DNA from: Knoellia sp. S7-12
GTDB taxonomy: Bacteria; Actinomycetota; Actinomycetes; Actinomycetales; Dermatophilaceae
Length of the DNA: 64,000 nt
Direction of reading: 5' to 3'
Assembly (NCBI RefSeq): GCF_040518285.1
Contig: NZ_CP155449.1
Location: forward strand, 434,001 to 498,000
The first letter of the stretch is position 1. Each line of letters begins with the position of its first letter. The position numbers and the translations under genes were made by a program. Below are positions 26,046 to 35,574 of the stretch, one piece after another. The notes under the pieces are model-generated. The model made no database searches, was not told the DNA's origin, and saw nothing but the letters and a program-made list of their open reading frames with translations.

Positions 26046-29033
26046 TCAGCGCTGGAGGACCTGCACCTCCGTCACTGCGACCATCTGCGCGCCGGAGTAG
26101 GCCGTCGTGCAGTCGGTGGCATTGCCCGGGTCGTTGTCCTGCTCACCCTGGAACGCCGGTCCGCCCTGACACTGGTTGGTGGCCAAGCCGATCCGCAGGT
26201 GGGTCGCCGAGGTCTGCGGGATGTCGAACGAGCGCATCTTCAGCTCCGGGGCGACGGGGCGAGGAGCAGCCCCGGGGAAGGCATCCGGCGCCGAGGTGAA
26301 CACGGGACGGAAGTCCGCGTCCTGGTTGCACAGGACCCGACCCTTGGCGTCGCAGGCGAACACGGTGAACTGGCGGACGTTCTGGAACCGTCCGGCGGCA
26401 CCGGGCTCGGGCAGAGCGCTCACCTGGACCTTGCGCACGACCTGACGGCCGCCCGCGAGGTCGATGGTGAACTGCTTCTGCGCCGCCGTGGGTGCTGCGA
26501 CCGTGGTGGTGGTCGAACCCTCGTCGCCGTCGATCATCGCCGGGACGTCGGTGCCGACTCCGGTGATGGTCGCACCTGCCTGGCTGCTCGCCAGGTTGGT
26601 GAGGAGCTTGACCGGCAGGTCGCGGGTCTGGCTCGGGTTGGCCGTGAACGACACCCTCGTCTGGGCGCGACCCGGAGCCACCACCGTGTAGGTGCGGGCA
26701 CCGGGCATCATCTGGAACGAGTCGCCGAGGGCGCTCGCGCCGTCCGTGTCTGCGATCGGCGTGGACCGTGCGACGTACTCACCAACGAAGAGCTGGGCCC
26801 CCGTCACCGGTCGTCCGTCCTCGTCGGTCGGGGAGAACCGCAGGGTCGCGGGGTATCCGTAGGCCGAGGTGAAGGACGGCGTCGGGTTGGAGTCGGAGCT
26901 GTTCACCGAAGCCGCGTTCTGACCGAGGCCGCGAGCGGCGAAGCCGTTCCAGAGGAGGTCCTGGTTGGCGCCACCGAAGCGGAGCAGGTCAGCAGCCAGC
27001 ATGGCGTTGCGGGCGTCGACCATGCTCACGGAACCCGACGGCATGAGCAGCCAGGCGTCGAAGACCAGCTGGATCCACCGGCGGTTGCCGGGGCAGGCGG
27101 TCACGGGCGTCGCACCCGTGGCACAGCTGCGCTGGACCGTCGCGTCACCGGCGCCGTAGCGGTTGATGAACGCGGAGCGGATGTCGCCCTGCGTCGCCGA
27201 CCAGATCTCGCCGTCGGCGTGGACCTGCGGACCGGTGAGGTCGTAGCCCACGTTGCTGTAGTTCAGCGGGCTCTTGCTGAAGTTGTAGTTGCGGATGCCG
27301 CGGTCGGGGTTGCCCGTGACGTAGGCGCCCATCGGCGTCGCCGTCGCACTCACCGGGACGTAGCCGTACTCCTGCAGGTACTCCGTGGCCATGAGGTCCG
27401 ACCAGCTCTCGCCCATGCCGCCAGCCTGGAGACCGGAGAGGCCACTGTTCGGGCCCCCGGCCATGCGGTTGCTGATGGCGTGGCCGTACTCGTGCCCGAT
27501 GACCGACATGTCGTAGTCGCCGTCGACGCACGGTGCATAGAACGAGCCGGCGAGCGGCTGCCAGAGATACATGTTGCTGTAGCCGCTGACCCCGTCCGGA
27601 GGCGTGCCCTGGTTGGCGTTGTTGCGCGCCCCGGACAGTGCTCCGGACTGCGCGTAGCCGAGCTCCGGGTCGTTGCCGAGACCGCCCTTGGGGCCGTTGT
27701 CGCGCTGCATGTTCCACGCCGACTCCGTGAAGCCGAGCTGGTAGGACCAGTCATGCATCCGGTTGTGCATCGCGAACAGGTTGGCCGTGGCGGCGTCGAT
27801 GTCGTTGCGCGCGGCGCTGGTGTAGTTGCCCGGGTCGCACTTGTTGGCCGACCACTGGTTGGTCCACGGGTAGACGTAGTTGCGATCGCTCTTCAGTGGC
27901 GCAGGAGTCACCGTCCCGAAGCCGAGCCAGCGCTCTCCGCTGAAGGCGTTGTTGCCGCTCGTCGTCGTCGTGCTGAGGTTCGTGACCGGGTCGACGTCCC
28001 AGGCCTTCGGCGAGGCCGGGTTCGCCACGGTCTCGGCGCAACCTGCTGCCGTCGTCCAACACCACTCGACGCGGGTGTCGGTCGAGCTGTGGTCGGTGGC
28101 CGGGGTGCCGGTGAAGACCTTCCAGCGCGGGTTGTCGCTGTCGAAGTCGACGAGGGACTCGCGGGCGATGACGGCGCCGGAGGCGGCGTCGACATAGACG
28201 GTGTATCCGCTGTCCTCACCATCGCGGACGACGACCTGGTATGCCGTGCGCGCGTCACTTCCCGGGACGGGGACGGCGACCTGTTTGACGTGCTGCTCAC
28301 CGGTCAGACCCTTGGCGGTGAGCGTGGTCCAGCCCGCCGACGCGCTGCGCTGCGTGCCCGCGGACTTGGCGATGCCCGAGGCCTTGGCACCGACGTTGGC
28401 GGCGGCCTTGGACAGGGCCTGCTCGGCGGAGAGCGACGGCGCCGCCCGGCGGGCCGCGCTCTTTCCTTGAACGGGAGCCAGAGTCGAGCTGACATAGCGG
28501 GCGCTGCCCTTGTCGATGGCCACCACGACGAGTCCGTCGATGCCGGCCTCGACACCGCCGTAGGTCTGGCGGAGCATGACGACCGAGGTGTCGCCGATCT
28601 TGTTGGTGCTGATGTGCTGCATGGCAGCGATGTCGGCGGCGGTGACCCCGAACGCTGCCGCGTTCTTGTTGAGGTAGGCGCGGGCTGCGGCCAGGGGGTT
28701 GGCTCCCAGTCCGGTGGCCAGAGGAGTGGTCCCTGACGGGGTCACGGCACCCACCGAGCCAAACCGGTTCCACGTGATGGCTCCACCACTGCTGCCGCGC
28801 TTGTTGCTTCCGGGAGCGGCAGCGGCCTTCTGTGCCGCGGTGGGTGCGACCTTGGCCTTGCGGCTGTCGAGGTCCGGCAGATGGTCGTGCGCATCCCCGG
28901 CCGCGGGCACACCTTGCGGTCGGTTGTCCGGCGCCGCGAAGGCAGTCCCGGGGCTGGCTGTGCCGACCGCGACGGCTGCTGCGAGCGCCGCTGCGGAGAG
29001 GGTGATCCCCTGGCGTCGTCCTCTTTGGGTCAT
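26046..29033 (-). CDS. Secreted M36 (fungalysin-type) metallopeptidase
   Basis: 995 residues. Signal peptide (ITLSAAALAAAVAVGTASPG) and FTP-type propeptide come first. The catalytic domain has zinc motif GHEYGHAISNRM (first His near residue 514) and the downstream Glu ligand in GGMGESWSDLMATEYLQ. After the catalytic domain, a C-terminal beta-sandwich resembles discoidin/F5-8 domains (MIDGDEGSTTTTV, KQFTIDLAGGRQVVRKVQV). Extracellular protein degradation is the likely role. It is monocistronic, flanked by matching terminators. Confidence 0.92.
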   Translation of the reverse strand: MTQRGRRQGITLSAAALAAAVAVGTASPGTAFAAPDNRPQGVPAAGDAHDHLPDLDSRKAKVAPTAAQKAAAAPGSNKRGSSGGAITWNRFGSVGAVTPSGTTPLATGLGANPLAAARAYLNKNAAAFGVTAADIAAMQHISTNKIGDTSVVMLRQTYGGVEAGIDGLVVVAIDKGSARYVSSTLAPVQGKSAARRAAPSLSAEQALSKAAANVGAKASGIAKSAGTQRSASAGWTTLTAKGLTGEQHVKQVAVPVPGSDARTAYQVVVRDGEDSGYTVYVDAASGAVIARESLVDFDSDNPRWKVFTGTPATDHSSTDTRVEWCWTTAAGCAETVANPASPKAWDVDPVTNLSTTTTSGNNAFSGERWLGFGTVTPAPLKSDRNYVYPWTNQWSANKCDPGNYTSAARNDIDAATANLFAMHNRMHDWSYQLGFTESAWNMQRDNGPKGGLGNDPELGYAQSGALSGARNNANQGTPPDGVSGYSNMYLWQPLAGSFYAPCVDGDYDMSVIGHEYGHAISNRMAGGPNSGLSGLQAGGMGESWSDLMATEYLQEYGYVPVSATATPMGAYVTGNPDRGIRNYNFSKSPLNYSNVGYDLTGPQVHADGEIWSATQGDIRSAFINRYGAGDATVQRSCATGATPVTACPGNRRWIQLVFDAWLLMPSGSVSMVDARNAMLAADLLRFGGANQDLLWNGFAARGLGQNAASVNSSDSNPTPSFTSAYGYPATLRFSPTDEDGRPVTGAQLFVGEYVARSTPIADTDGASALGDSFQMMPGARTYTVVAPGRAQTRVSFTANPSQTRDLPVKLLTNLASSQAGATITGVGTDVPAMIDGDEGSTTTTVAAPTAAQKQFTIDLAGGRQVVRKVQVSALPEPGAAGRFQNVRQFTVFACDAKGRVLCNQDADFRPVFTSAPDAFPGAAPRPVAPELKMRSFDIPQTSATHLRIGLATNQCQGGPAFQGEQDNDPGNATDCTTAYSGAQMVAVTEVQVLQR

Positions 29034-29243
29034 GACATGACTCCCTTGTCACAAGACACCCCGACGGCCACGGGTCGGCCGTTCCTCCTGATGCCCGCCC
29101 TCAGCAAAGTGCCCGGCAGGTCAACATTGGGTGTGCTACGAGTCAGTAGTTGGCAAAGTCGCAAGGGAGACCGGGCAAAAGTGACACCCGCAGGACAGGG
29201 GTGAGCGGACGGCATACCCAGGGCATCGGTGCGGACAACGCGA

Positions 29244-29277
29244 GAGGCGCCGCTCCCCGCGAAGGGAGCGGCGCCTC
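29244..29277 (-). terminator. Hairpin terminator of pckG
   Basis: Perfect 14-bp arms (29244-29257 and 29264-29277) with a 6-nt loop. It is nearly the same sequence as the hairpin at 25995-26028. Confidence 0.8.
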
Positions 29278-29295
29278 GTCGGCGTTTCTTCAGGA

Positions 29296-31125
29296 TCAGA
29301 CCCCGAGGCGAGCCTTCAGGCCGTCGAGCTCCACCTGGAGCTGGGTCGGGAGGTTGTCGCCGAACTTGGCGAACCACTCCTCGATCTGGGGGATCTCGGC
29401 CTTCCACTCCTCGTTGTCGACCGTGAGTGCCTTGACGAGCTCCTCCGGGTCCATGTCGAGACCCTCGGTGTCGATCGACTCCGGGGTGGGGACGTGGCCG
29501 ATGGCCGTCTCGACCGCGGCAGCCTTGCCCTCGATGCGCTCGATGGCCCACTTGAGGACGCGGCTGTTCTCGCCGAAGCCGGGCCACACGAAGTTGCCCT
29601 CCTCGTCCCGACGGAACCAGTTGACATAGAAGATCTTCGGCAGCTTGCTCGCGTCGGCGTTCTTGCCGATGTCGATCCAGTGCTGGAAGTAGTCGCCGGC
29701 GTTGTAGCCGATGAACGGGAGCATCGCCATCGGGTCGCGGCGCACGATGCCGACCTCACCGGTGGCGGCAGCGGTCGTCTCGGACGAGAGCGTCGCACCC
29801 ATGAACGTGCCGTGGGTCCAGTCGCGCGACTCGGTCACGAGCGGCACCGTCGTCTTGCGGCGTCCACCGAAGAAGATCGCCGAGATCGGCACACCGTTGG
29901 GGTCGTCGTACTCCGGCGCGAGGATGTCGCTCTGCTTGATCGGGGTGCAGTAGCGGCTGTTGGCGTGCGACGACAACTCGCCGGCTTCACCCTTGGCAGG
30001 CGTCCAGTCCTCGCCCTTCCACGACGTCGCGTGCTCGGGCATGTTCTCGAGGCCTTCCCACCACACGTCGCCGTCGTCGGTGAGGGCGACGTTGGTGAAG
30101 ACCGAGTTGCCCTTGTTGATCGTCGACATGGCGTGGGGGTTGGTGTGCTCGTTGGTCCCGGGCGCGACACCGAAGAAACCGAACTCCGGGTTCACGGCAT
30201 ACAGACGGCCGTCCTTGCCGAAGCGCATCCAGGCGATGTCGTCACCGAGGGTCTCGACCTTCCAGCCCGGGATCGTCGGCTTGAGCATGGCGAGGTTGGT
30301 CTTGCCACAGGCGCTCGGGAAGCCGGCCGCGATGTAGTACACCTGCTGCTCCGGCGAGGTGAGCTTGAGGATGAGCATGTGCTCGGCCATCCAGCCCTCG
30401 TCGCGCGCCATGACCGAGGCGATGCGCAGCGAGTAGCACTTCTTGCCGAGCAGGGCGTTGCCGCCGTAGCCGGAACCGTAGGACCAGATCGTGCGCTCCT
30501 CGGGGAACTGCACGATGTACTTCTCGGGGTTGCAGGGCCACTTGACGTCGGCCTGGCCCTCCTCGAGGGGGGCGCCGAGCGAGTGGAGCGCGGGGACATA
30601 CTTCGCGGCCTCGCCGAGCTCCTCGATGCGGTCGAGCACCGCGGTGCCACAGCGCGCCATGACGCGCATCGACGCGACGACGTACTCGGAGTCGGTGATC
30701 TCGACACCGAACATCGGGCTCTCGGACTCGATGTGACCCATGACGAACGGGATGACATAGAGAGTGCGGCCCTTCATGCAGCCGGCATAGAGCCCGCGCA
30801 TGATGTCCTTCATCTCCTCGGGCTCCATCCAGTTGTTGGTGGGCCCCGAGTCCTTCTCGTCGAGGGAGCAGATGTAGGTGCGGCCTTCGACGCGGGCGAC
30901 GTCGCTGGGGTCGGAAGCGGCATAGAAGCTGTTGGGCTTCTTGGCCTCGTCGAGCTTGATGAACGTGCCGGCAGCGACGAGCTTGTCGGTGAGCCGGGTC
31001 CATTCCTCGTCGGACCCGGTCACCCACACGACCTCGTCGGGGGTGGTCATCGCGGCGACCTCGTCAACCCAGGCCTGAAGGCCTGCGTGCGTGGTGCCCT
31101 GAACGGGTGCGGCGGGTGCGGTCAT
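29296..31125 (-). CDS. pckG: Phosphoenolpyruvate carboxykinase (GTP)
   Basis: 609 residues, the normal length. The P-loop with the active-site Cys is [16 protein letters not shown]. Substrate and metal residues include [19 protein letters not shown], and the GTP-binding end includes [20 protein letters not shown]. It converts oxaloacetate and GTP to PEP, CO2 and GDP for gluconeogenesis. I chose ATG 31125 because similarity begins there; the frame extends upstream without support. Two inverted repeats lie upstream. Confidence 0.97.
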   Translation of the reverse strand: MTAPAAPVQGTTHAGLQAWVDEVAAMTTPDEVVWVTGSDEEWTRLTDKLVAAGTFIKLDEAKKPNSFYAASDPSDVARVEGRTYICSLDEKDSGPTNNWMEPEEMKDIMRGLYAGCMKGRTLYVIPFVMGHIESESPMFGVEITDSEYVVASMRVMARCGTAVLDRIEELGEAAKYVPALHSLGAPLEEGQADVKWPCNPEKYIVQFPEERTIWSYGSGYGGNALLGKKCYSLRIASVMARDEGWMAEHMLILKLTSPEQQVYYIAAGFPSACGKTNLAMLKPTIPGWKVETLGDDIAWMRFGKDGRLYAVNPEFGFFGVAPGTNEHTNPHAMSTINKGNSVFTNVALTDDGDVWWEGLENMPEHATSWKGEDWTPAKGEAGELSSHANSRYCTPIKQSDILAPEYDDPNGVPISAIFFGGRRKTTVPLVTESRDWTHGTFMGATLSSETTAAATGEVGIVRRDPMAMLPFIGYNAGDYFQHWIDIGKNADASKLPKIFYVNWFRRDEEGNFVWPGFGENSRVLKWAIERIEGKAAAVETAIGHVPTPESIDTEGLDMDPEELVKALTVDNEEWKAEIPQIEEWFAKFGDNLPTQLQVELDGLKARLGV

Positions 31126-31523
31126 CTGGGTCCGTTGTCCTTCCGGTTCCGAGCATGCGCTCGGCTGTGGGCCCGGCCAATGCCGGAGCCACCTCGGAAG
31201 TGGTTCCGACGACTGACCTGCTGGATGTCTCACGGTACTCGCATCGTGAGACGCGTCTTGCGTCTTGATCCGAGACTGTGAATGAGGTCCTTGAGGAACC
31301 TTCTGTCCACCGTAGGAGGTCTGGTGGACAGGCATGGCGGCGGAAACCTTTCCGCATCTATGAGGTCTCTCACACGCTTCTGCCGAGCGTCGTGCAAAAG
31401 CCATATACGACGGCGTATGCCGCCCGCTCACCGCCTTCGCTGAGCATCAGTCACGCGACCGGCAGGAAGGTCACGTTGGCACCGGGCCAGCGCACTACTC
31501 GGCGAGCGGCACGTGAGATCCTC
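31126..31523. promoter_or_regulatory. pckG upstream region with two inverted repeats
   Basis: GTCTCACG (31227-31234) pairs with CGTGAGAC (31245-31252), and CTGTCCACC (31303-31311) pairs with GGTGGACAG (31323-31331). Both have about 10-12 nt between arms and could be operators for gluconeogenic control. No convincing gene is present in this stretch. Confidence 0.45.
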
Positions 31524-31563
31524 GGGTCGGGTCGAGATGCCCCTGCGCACCTCGACCCGACCC
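31524..31563 (-). terminator. Hairpin terminator of the sigma-factor operon
   Basis: GGGTCGGGTCGAG (31524-31536) pairs perfectly with 31551-31563 across a 14-nt loop, 4 nt past the stop codon of the preceding minus-strand gene. Confidence 0.8.
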
Positions 31564-31566
31564 GCC

Positions 31567-32079
31567 TCACGGCCCCTCGGCCAGTGAAGTCAGCCCCAAG
31601 CTCGAACACAGCCCTTCTCGGCCCGGGAACACCGCCGCGAACCCATCAGGATCGACGCACCCGACCAGTTCTGGGACTGCAGCATCCGAACCGCGGGGCC
31701 CGGACGGCTGGGCAGCGCCGAGCGTCAGGACGCCCTGGCGCCACAGGTCGGCACAGGATTCGAGTGCGCGGTCAATGGGAATGAGGCCCTGCGCGTTCCC
31801 GACGGAGGTCGAGGTCCCGGCGAAGTCCTTCCCGCGCCCGAGATCGGTCGTGGTGTGGCAGCGCACCAGGCTCTTGTCTTCTGCCTTGGAGAAGGTCCCG
31901 GTCACCACAGCAGCGCCGGCCAGGGCGACTCCGGCCGCGGCGACGCCGCCGACCACCATCCATCGGCGCGCGGGCCGCTTCCGGGTCCCGCGGTCGGCAA
32001 GACCTTCGAGCATCGAGACTTCAGCTTCGAAGCGACCGGACGAGTACTCGCGAGGCGGAGGCAACATGGTGTTGTTCAT
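31567..32079 (-). CDS. Membrane-anchored partner of the ECF sigma factor
   Basis: 170 residues: a 40-residue cytoplasmic N-terminus, one membrane helix (WMVVGGVAAAGVALAGAAVV) and an extracytoplasmic domain with four or so Cys residues. ATGA overlap with the sigma gene suggests an anti-sigma or co-regulator role. The usual HxxxCxxC zinc motif of anti-sigma factors is not visible, so this is context-based. Confidence 0.65.
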   Translation of the reverse strand: MNNTMLPPPREYSSGRFEAEVSMLEGLADRGTRKRPARRWMVVGGVAAAGVALAGAAVVTGTFSKAEDKSLVRCHTTTDLGRGKDFAGTSTSVGNAQGLIPIDRALESCADLWRQGVLTLGAAQPSGPRGSDAAVPELVGCVDPDGFAAVFPGREGLCSSLGLTSLAEGP

Positions 32080-32684
32080 GACTCACCCCTGTCGTCAGGA
32101 CTGCCCTGTTCGAGGGCGGTCCACGCTGGTGACTGGCGAAGCTTGCTGCGTGCCCTGGACAGGCGAGATCGCACGGTTCCCACGGGGACTCCCATCGCGA
32201 CCGCGGCCTGCTCGTAGGTCAATTCGGCCCACACGCACAACGAGATGACTTCCTTCTCCGTTGGCGTCAGATGCGACATCGCGGCGAGGACGGCCTTCAT
32301 CTGCTGCTGATCGGCGTCCTGTTGTTCCACGAACGGGCCATGATCCGGAGCGTCGGTCGGGCGGGGCAGTCGAGCCAACAGGTTCGCGTGACGAAGTCGG
32401 GTGCGGCTCTGGCGCCGGATGACGTTGTTCGCTACCCCCAACAGCCAGGGCAGGATCAATCCATCGGGGTCGGGAACGACACGATCCCGCTGCCGCCACG
32501 CCTCGAGGAAGACCAGCGAGACGGCATCCTCAGCGCGTTCCCACGAGCCTGTCCTGCGGAACACGTGGTTGTAGACCGCGCTGGAGTGCCTGTGAAAGAG
32601 GAGCCCGAAGGCAGGGCCGTCCCCGCGGCCGACGCGCTCCCACAGGGACGCGTCCGCGACATGGTTCGTCGTCATCTCCTCCAC
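32076..32684 (-). CDS. ECF-type RNA polymerase sigma factor
   Basis: 202 residues. Region 2 includes AFGLLFHRHSSAVYNHVFRR and SLVFLEAWRQRDRV; region 4 includes LTPTEKEVISLCVWAELTYE and MGVPVGTVRSRLSRARSKL. The start is GTG 32684 or ATG 32675; GGAGG sits too close to the latter. It directs polymerase to a small regulon, probably including its own operon. A possible -35 (GGGAACT) lies upstream, around 32715. Confidence 0.92.
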   Translation of the reverse strand: MEEMTTNHVADASLWERVGRGDGPAFGLLFHRHSSAVYNHVFRRTGSWERAEDAVSLVFLEAWRQRDRVVPDPDGLILPWLLGVANNVIRRQSRTRLRHANLLARLPRPTDAPDHGPFVEQQDADQQQMKAVLAAMSHLTPTEKEVISLCVWAELTYEQAAVAMGVPVGTVRSRLSRARSKLRQSPAWTALEQGSPDDRGES

Positions 32685-33055
32685 ACCTATCTATGCCCAC
32701 CACGGACAGGTAGTTCCCAAAAGGCGAACCTCGTTTGCGTCTCCCCACGGCCCAGCTCGCCCTCCGCGCCAGCACCCAGATCCATGAGTGTCCAACACAA
32801 CAGGTGCATCAACCCGAAACCGGCACCCACGAGCAGCCGATCAGGTCAATACCGTCGAGCTAGGGCCGCTCCGACATGGCCCGGAACTCGTCGCTGTGGA
32901 TGCGCATCAGGTGCTCACTCGGCATGCCGAGATCCAGTCAGCCACGTCTGACAGCGCACTGAAAGCGGCGGGGGAGCGGGCGGCATACGCCGGATTTCTC
33001 GTGCGGGCCAGTGCTCGCGTATGCTTGCCGATCGTTGCGCCGACAGGTTCAACAT
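32685..33055. promoter_or_regulatory. Divergent spacer between sigma gene and tRNA-Arg
   Basis: TATGCT at 33020-33025 is a plausible -10 for tRNA-Arg, and the host 8-mer occurs at 32981. On the minus strand GGGAACT lies about 35 nt upstream of the sigma gene start. No protein gene is supported. Confidence 0.4.
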
Positions 33056-33128
33056 GCGCCCGTAGCTCAACGGATAGAGCATCTGACTACGGATCAGAAG
33101 GTTAGGGGTTCGAATCCCTTCGGGCGCA
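33056..33128 (+). tRNA. tRNA-Arg(ACG)
   Basis: 73 nt with acceptor GCGCCCG/CGGGCGC, discriminator A, anticodon stem TCTGA/TCAGA and loop CTACGGA giving ACG. T-loop TTCGAAT. No encoded CCA. Its 3' end is the integration site of the adjacent island. Confidence 0.97.
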
Positions 33129-33146
33129 CTCTGTGTTGAGACAGAC
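33116..33146 (+). repeat. attL-like repeat at the tRNA-Arg 3' end
   Basis: The tRNA 3' end plus downstream bases (TTCGGGCGCACTCTGTGTTG then AGACAGAC) recur imperfectly in the same orientation at 40750-40779. This is the expected geometry for integrase-mediated insertion. Confidence 0.65.
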
Positions 33147-33147
33147 A

Positions 33148-33188
33148 AGAAGGCTCCTGACCTGCGGAAACGCGGTCGGGGGCCTTCT
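33148..33188 (+). terminator. Hairpin downstream of tRNA-Arg
   Basis: 15-nt arms (33148-33162 and 33174-33188) pair with two G-T mismatches. It could end tRNA-Arg transcription and also face the integrase gene from the opposite side. Confidence 0.6.
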
Positions 33189-33244
33189 GGGTTCAGAGCC
33201 GACCGAGGATGGTTACGGAGTCATGATCCATCGCTTACCCATCG

Positions 33245-34399
33245 TTAACCCTCTGGATCCGCGGCGAACGAGGCGAGTGTCTCGCGGGCGTCGGGGCCCT
33301 GGTGCGCGCGCTGGATGTAGTACTTCTCGGTGATGGTTGAGGAAGAGTGACCGAGTTGGGCTGACGCGGTCAGTGCGTCGAACTCGCGGGACAAGACGGT
33401 TGCCACTGTCTTCCGGAACGTGTGCGATGTGACGCCGGCCCAACGCCCGCTACGCGCCTGGAACTGCCTCCACTGGCGACTGACGTTGTGGGAGTCACGA
33501 AGAGTCCCGGTGGAGGACGGGAAGACCACGTCGTGCTGGTTGGCCAACTGCTCGACCTTCCTGCGGAGGAGCATCTCGACGGCGAACGCAGGCAGCTGAA
33601 GCATGCGCTTGCTCGCCTTGGTCTTGGGGTGGTCTTGGAGGACGAGTCCTTGCTCTCGTCGCCGAGCCACCGTCGCGGTCAACGTCACTGTGGCAACAGC
33701 GCTCTTGAGGTCCACGTTCTTCCACTGCAAGGCCAAGGCCTCATTGATGCGGCACCCTGTGGCCAGCATCAGGTCGACGAGGTCCGGCAGGTCTGCGCGA
33801 ACCGCGGCTGTATCTGCAGCGACGGAGCGACGGAGGGCCGCGGCCTCATCGACGCTGAGCGCGATCACCTGCTTCCCCTTGACGGGAACGGCGCTGGTCT
33901 GGCTGGCGACGTTGAACTGCAAGGCGTCGTGACGGACTGCAACCCCGACAACTCCGGTGAGCACCGTACGCAGCTGCTTCGCCGTTGACGCTCCAGCGTG
34001 TGCCCTTACGGACTTCAGGTGCTGATCCAGCAGTCCCACTGTGAGCTCCTGCACGCGGACGTTGCCCAGTGCCTTCCGCAGGTGTCGCTCGACGAGATTC
34101 TCGTACGTCTCCTTCGTGCTTGTAGACCTGTCGGAATCGCGTACCTCGGCGAGCCACACGTCGGCCACGACGCGGACCTTGGTGGTGCCGGTGATGTCTG
34201 CAGCGCTTGGGCGCGCTCGGCTTCGAAGCCGTTGCAGCAGTTCACTCTCGGCCTTGCCCTTGCTGAGGCCTGACGCCTCTACCAAGCGCGTAACCCCGTC
34301 AAAGTCGCGGAAGCGGGCGCGCGCTCGATAGTGGGTGGCGCTGACTCGAGTGGAGCTGATGCGGCCCCAAGAGCCAAGGGGGAGTGGCGGTCTAGGCAT
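33245..34399 (-). CDS. int: Tyrosine recombinase/integrase
   Basis: 384 residues. An N-terminal arm-binding region and SAM-like core-binding domain (about residues 60-160) precede the catalytic domain. Catalytic residues are visible: Arg in LATGCRINEALAL, HTFRKTV (His, Arg), LGHSSSTITEKYY (His and nucleophile Tyr). Its 3' end faces tRNA-Arg, the normal position for a site-specific integrase. It probably mediated insertion of the island; whether it is still active is unknown. Confidence 0.94.
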   Translation of the reverse strand: MPRPPLPLGSWGRISSTRVSATHYRARARFRDFDGVTRLVEASGLSKGKAESELLQRLRSRARPSAADITGTTKVRVVADVWLAEVRDSDRSTSTKETYENLVERHLRKALGNVRVQELTVGLLDQHLKSVRAHAGASTAKQLRTVLTGVVGVAVRHDALQFNVASQTSAVPVKGKQVIALSVDEAAALRRSVAADTAAVRADLPDLVDLMLATGCRINEALALQWKNVDLKSAVATVTLTATVARRREQGLVLQDHPKTKASKRMLQLPAFAVEMLLRRKVEQLANQHDVVFPSSTGTLRDSHNVSRQWRQFQARSGRWAGVTSHTFRKTVATVLSREFDALTASAQLGHSSSTITEKYYIQRAHQGPDARETLASFAADPEG

Positions 34400-34901
34400 C
34401 GTAAAGCTCCGCCTGGTCAGGTTCTGCAGGATCGAATGGCTCGCTCGCCCAAGCTTCGTCGTCCGCTGGGTCCAAGGAGCGGAGCCTGTTCATCTCAGAC
34501 TCCAGGAAGTCCGTGACTTCTCCCCGCGCCTGCTCGCCGTGATCGAAGAGGTGGTCCGACACCCGGTCCTCGAGCTTGGTGATCTCGAAGGCCACGTAGC
34601 GCAACCTGAGCTGGGTTCGCGCCTCTCGACTCGTGCCTCTCCGCGGCTGCGTCCGCAAGCGGAAGGCGGCTACGTGTTGCCGGATGTACTCCTGGCCTCC
34701 TTCAGCGGCGCCCTGTCGAACCTCTGGAGCTGTGAGGAAGGGTCGGTCACCTTCAGCCCATAACCACACGTCGGCGGTCCCCACCGGCTCGAAGTCCTGC
34801 CCCGTCACCTGGCATCGGAAGTCTGCACTGCGGATGGGAGGCAGGAGCAGCGCGTGCGGGTTCACGCCGAGCGCCAACGCCATCGCCGCTAGGTCATCCA
34901 C
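34392..34901 (-). pseudogene. C-terminal part of an XRE-type regulator, detached
   Basis: Begins abruptly with VDDLAAMALALGVNPHALLL, the start of the post-HTH segment in a common actinobacterial XRE family. ADVWLWAEGDRPF and a long helical C-terminal part follow. The upstream codons run into a stop within four residues, so the HTH is missing. A matching N-terminal HTH segment starts 26 nt away on the opposite strand. The GTG at its first codon is an internal Val codon rather than a convincing start. Confidence 0.7.
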
Positions 34902-34927
34902 GGCTGCGGTCTATGGCAGGTAGATCA

Positions 34928-35362
34928 ATGCACTCCGGGCCGACCGGCGAAACCGTCCAACACAACGTTGCTCGTCTGCGGAAAGAGGCCGAGATGAGCT
35001 ACGCCGACCTCTCCAGGGAGCTCGTACTGCGTGCCGCTGTGCATGTTCGATGCCAACCATGGTTCAACCACTGGGCCTGGTGCATCCCTGCAAGCTCACT
35101 TCTGACCTACGTGGGTACCGCTAGCGGCTCGCCGCGCCTGGACCTACGAGACAAGCATCTCGAGCGGATACCAGGCGCAGAGCGCCTGTGCCACGTGCTG
35201 GCAGCCGCTGCCCCGCCAGTGGGTGCAGAAGGCGAGGAAGAGCCGTCGGACGCGTTCTTGGTGTCTCCTGGGGTCGCGCTAGAGACGTTCACTGAGCTTG
35301 ACTTCACTACGGTCAGTGATCCGAACTGGGAGGGGACCCCGCCGATCGCAGTCTCGTTCTAG
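34928..35362 (+). pseudogene. N-terminal HTH part of an XRE-type regulator, detached
   Basis: The first 32 or so residues (MHSGPTGETVQHNVARLRKE followed by AEMSYADLSREL) match the N-terminus of the same XRE family. Similarity ends at that point, and the frame continues for about 110 unrecognised residues to 35362. The remainder of the regulator lies on the opposite strand at 34392-34901. An ATG at 34913 is an alternative start. Confidence 0.6.
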
Positions 35363-35574
35363 GCAGGGTGAAATACTGTCCGGTCTCGGGCTGTGCGTTT
35401 GACCAGAAGGGTCAATCAACGTCGGGCCCTTGGCGTTGCCACGCTGAGAGTTGTGCGCACCGCGGGGACGTGCTGCGGGGATGGTTAGGGTTGCCGGCGT
35501 GTCAGCCTCCAGCATCGAAGGTTCTTCCAATGAATGAATCCGTCCTTGACGCAGCCTTGGCAAGGGTTTCGGAC

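Noticed and set aside
25974..28736. 920-codon ORF opposite the M36 protease gene
   Set aside because: It is Arg/Val/Gly-rich with no domains, a mirror of the protease frame.
32788..33148. ORFs over tRNA-Arg on both strands
   Set aside because: They read through the tRNA gene (for example STDRASDYGSEG) and have no protein similarity.
34943..35030. Idea that the XRE N-terminus belongs to a complete plus-strand gene
   Set aside because: Similarity stops after about 32 residues, and the matching next segment is on the other strand.
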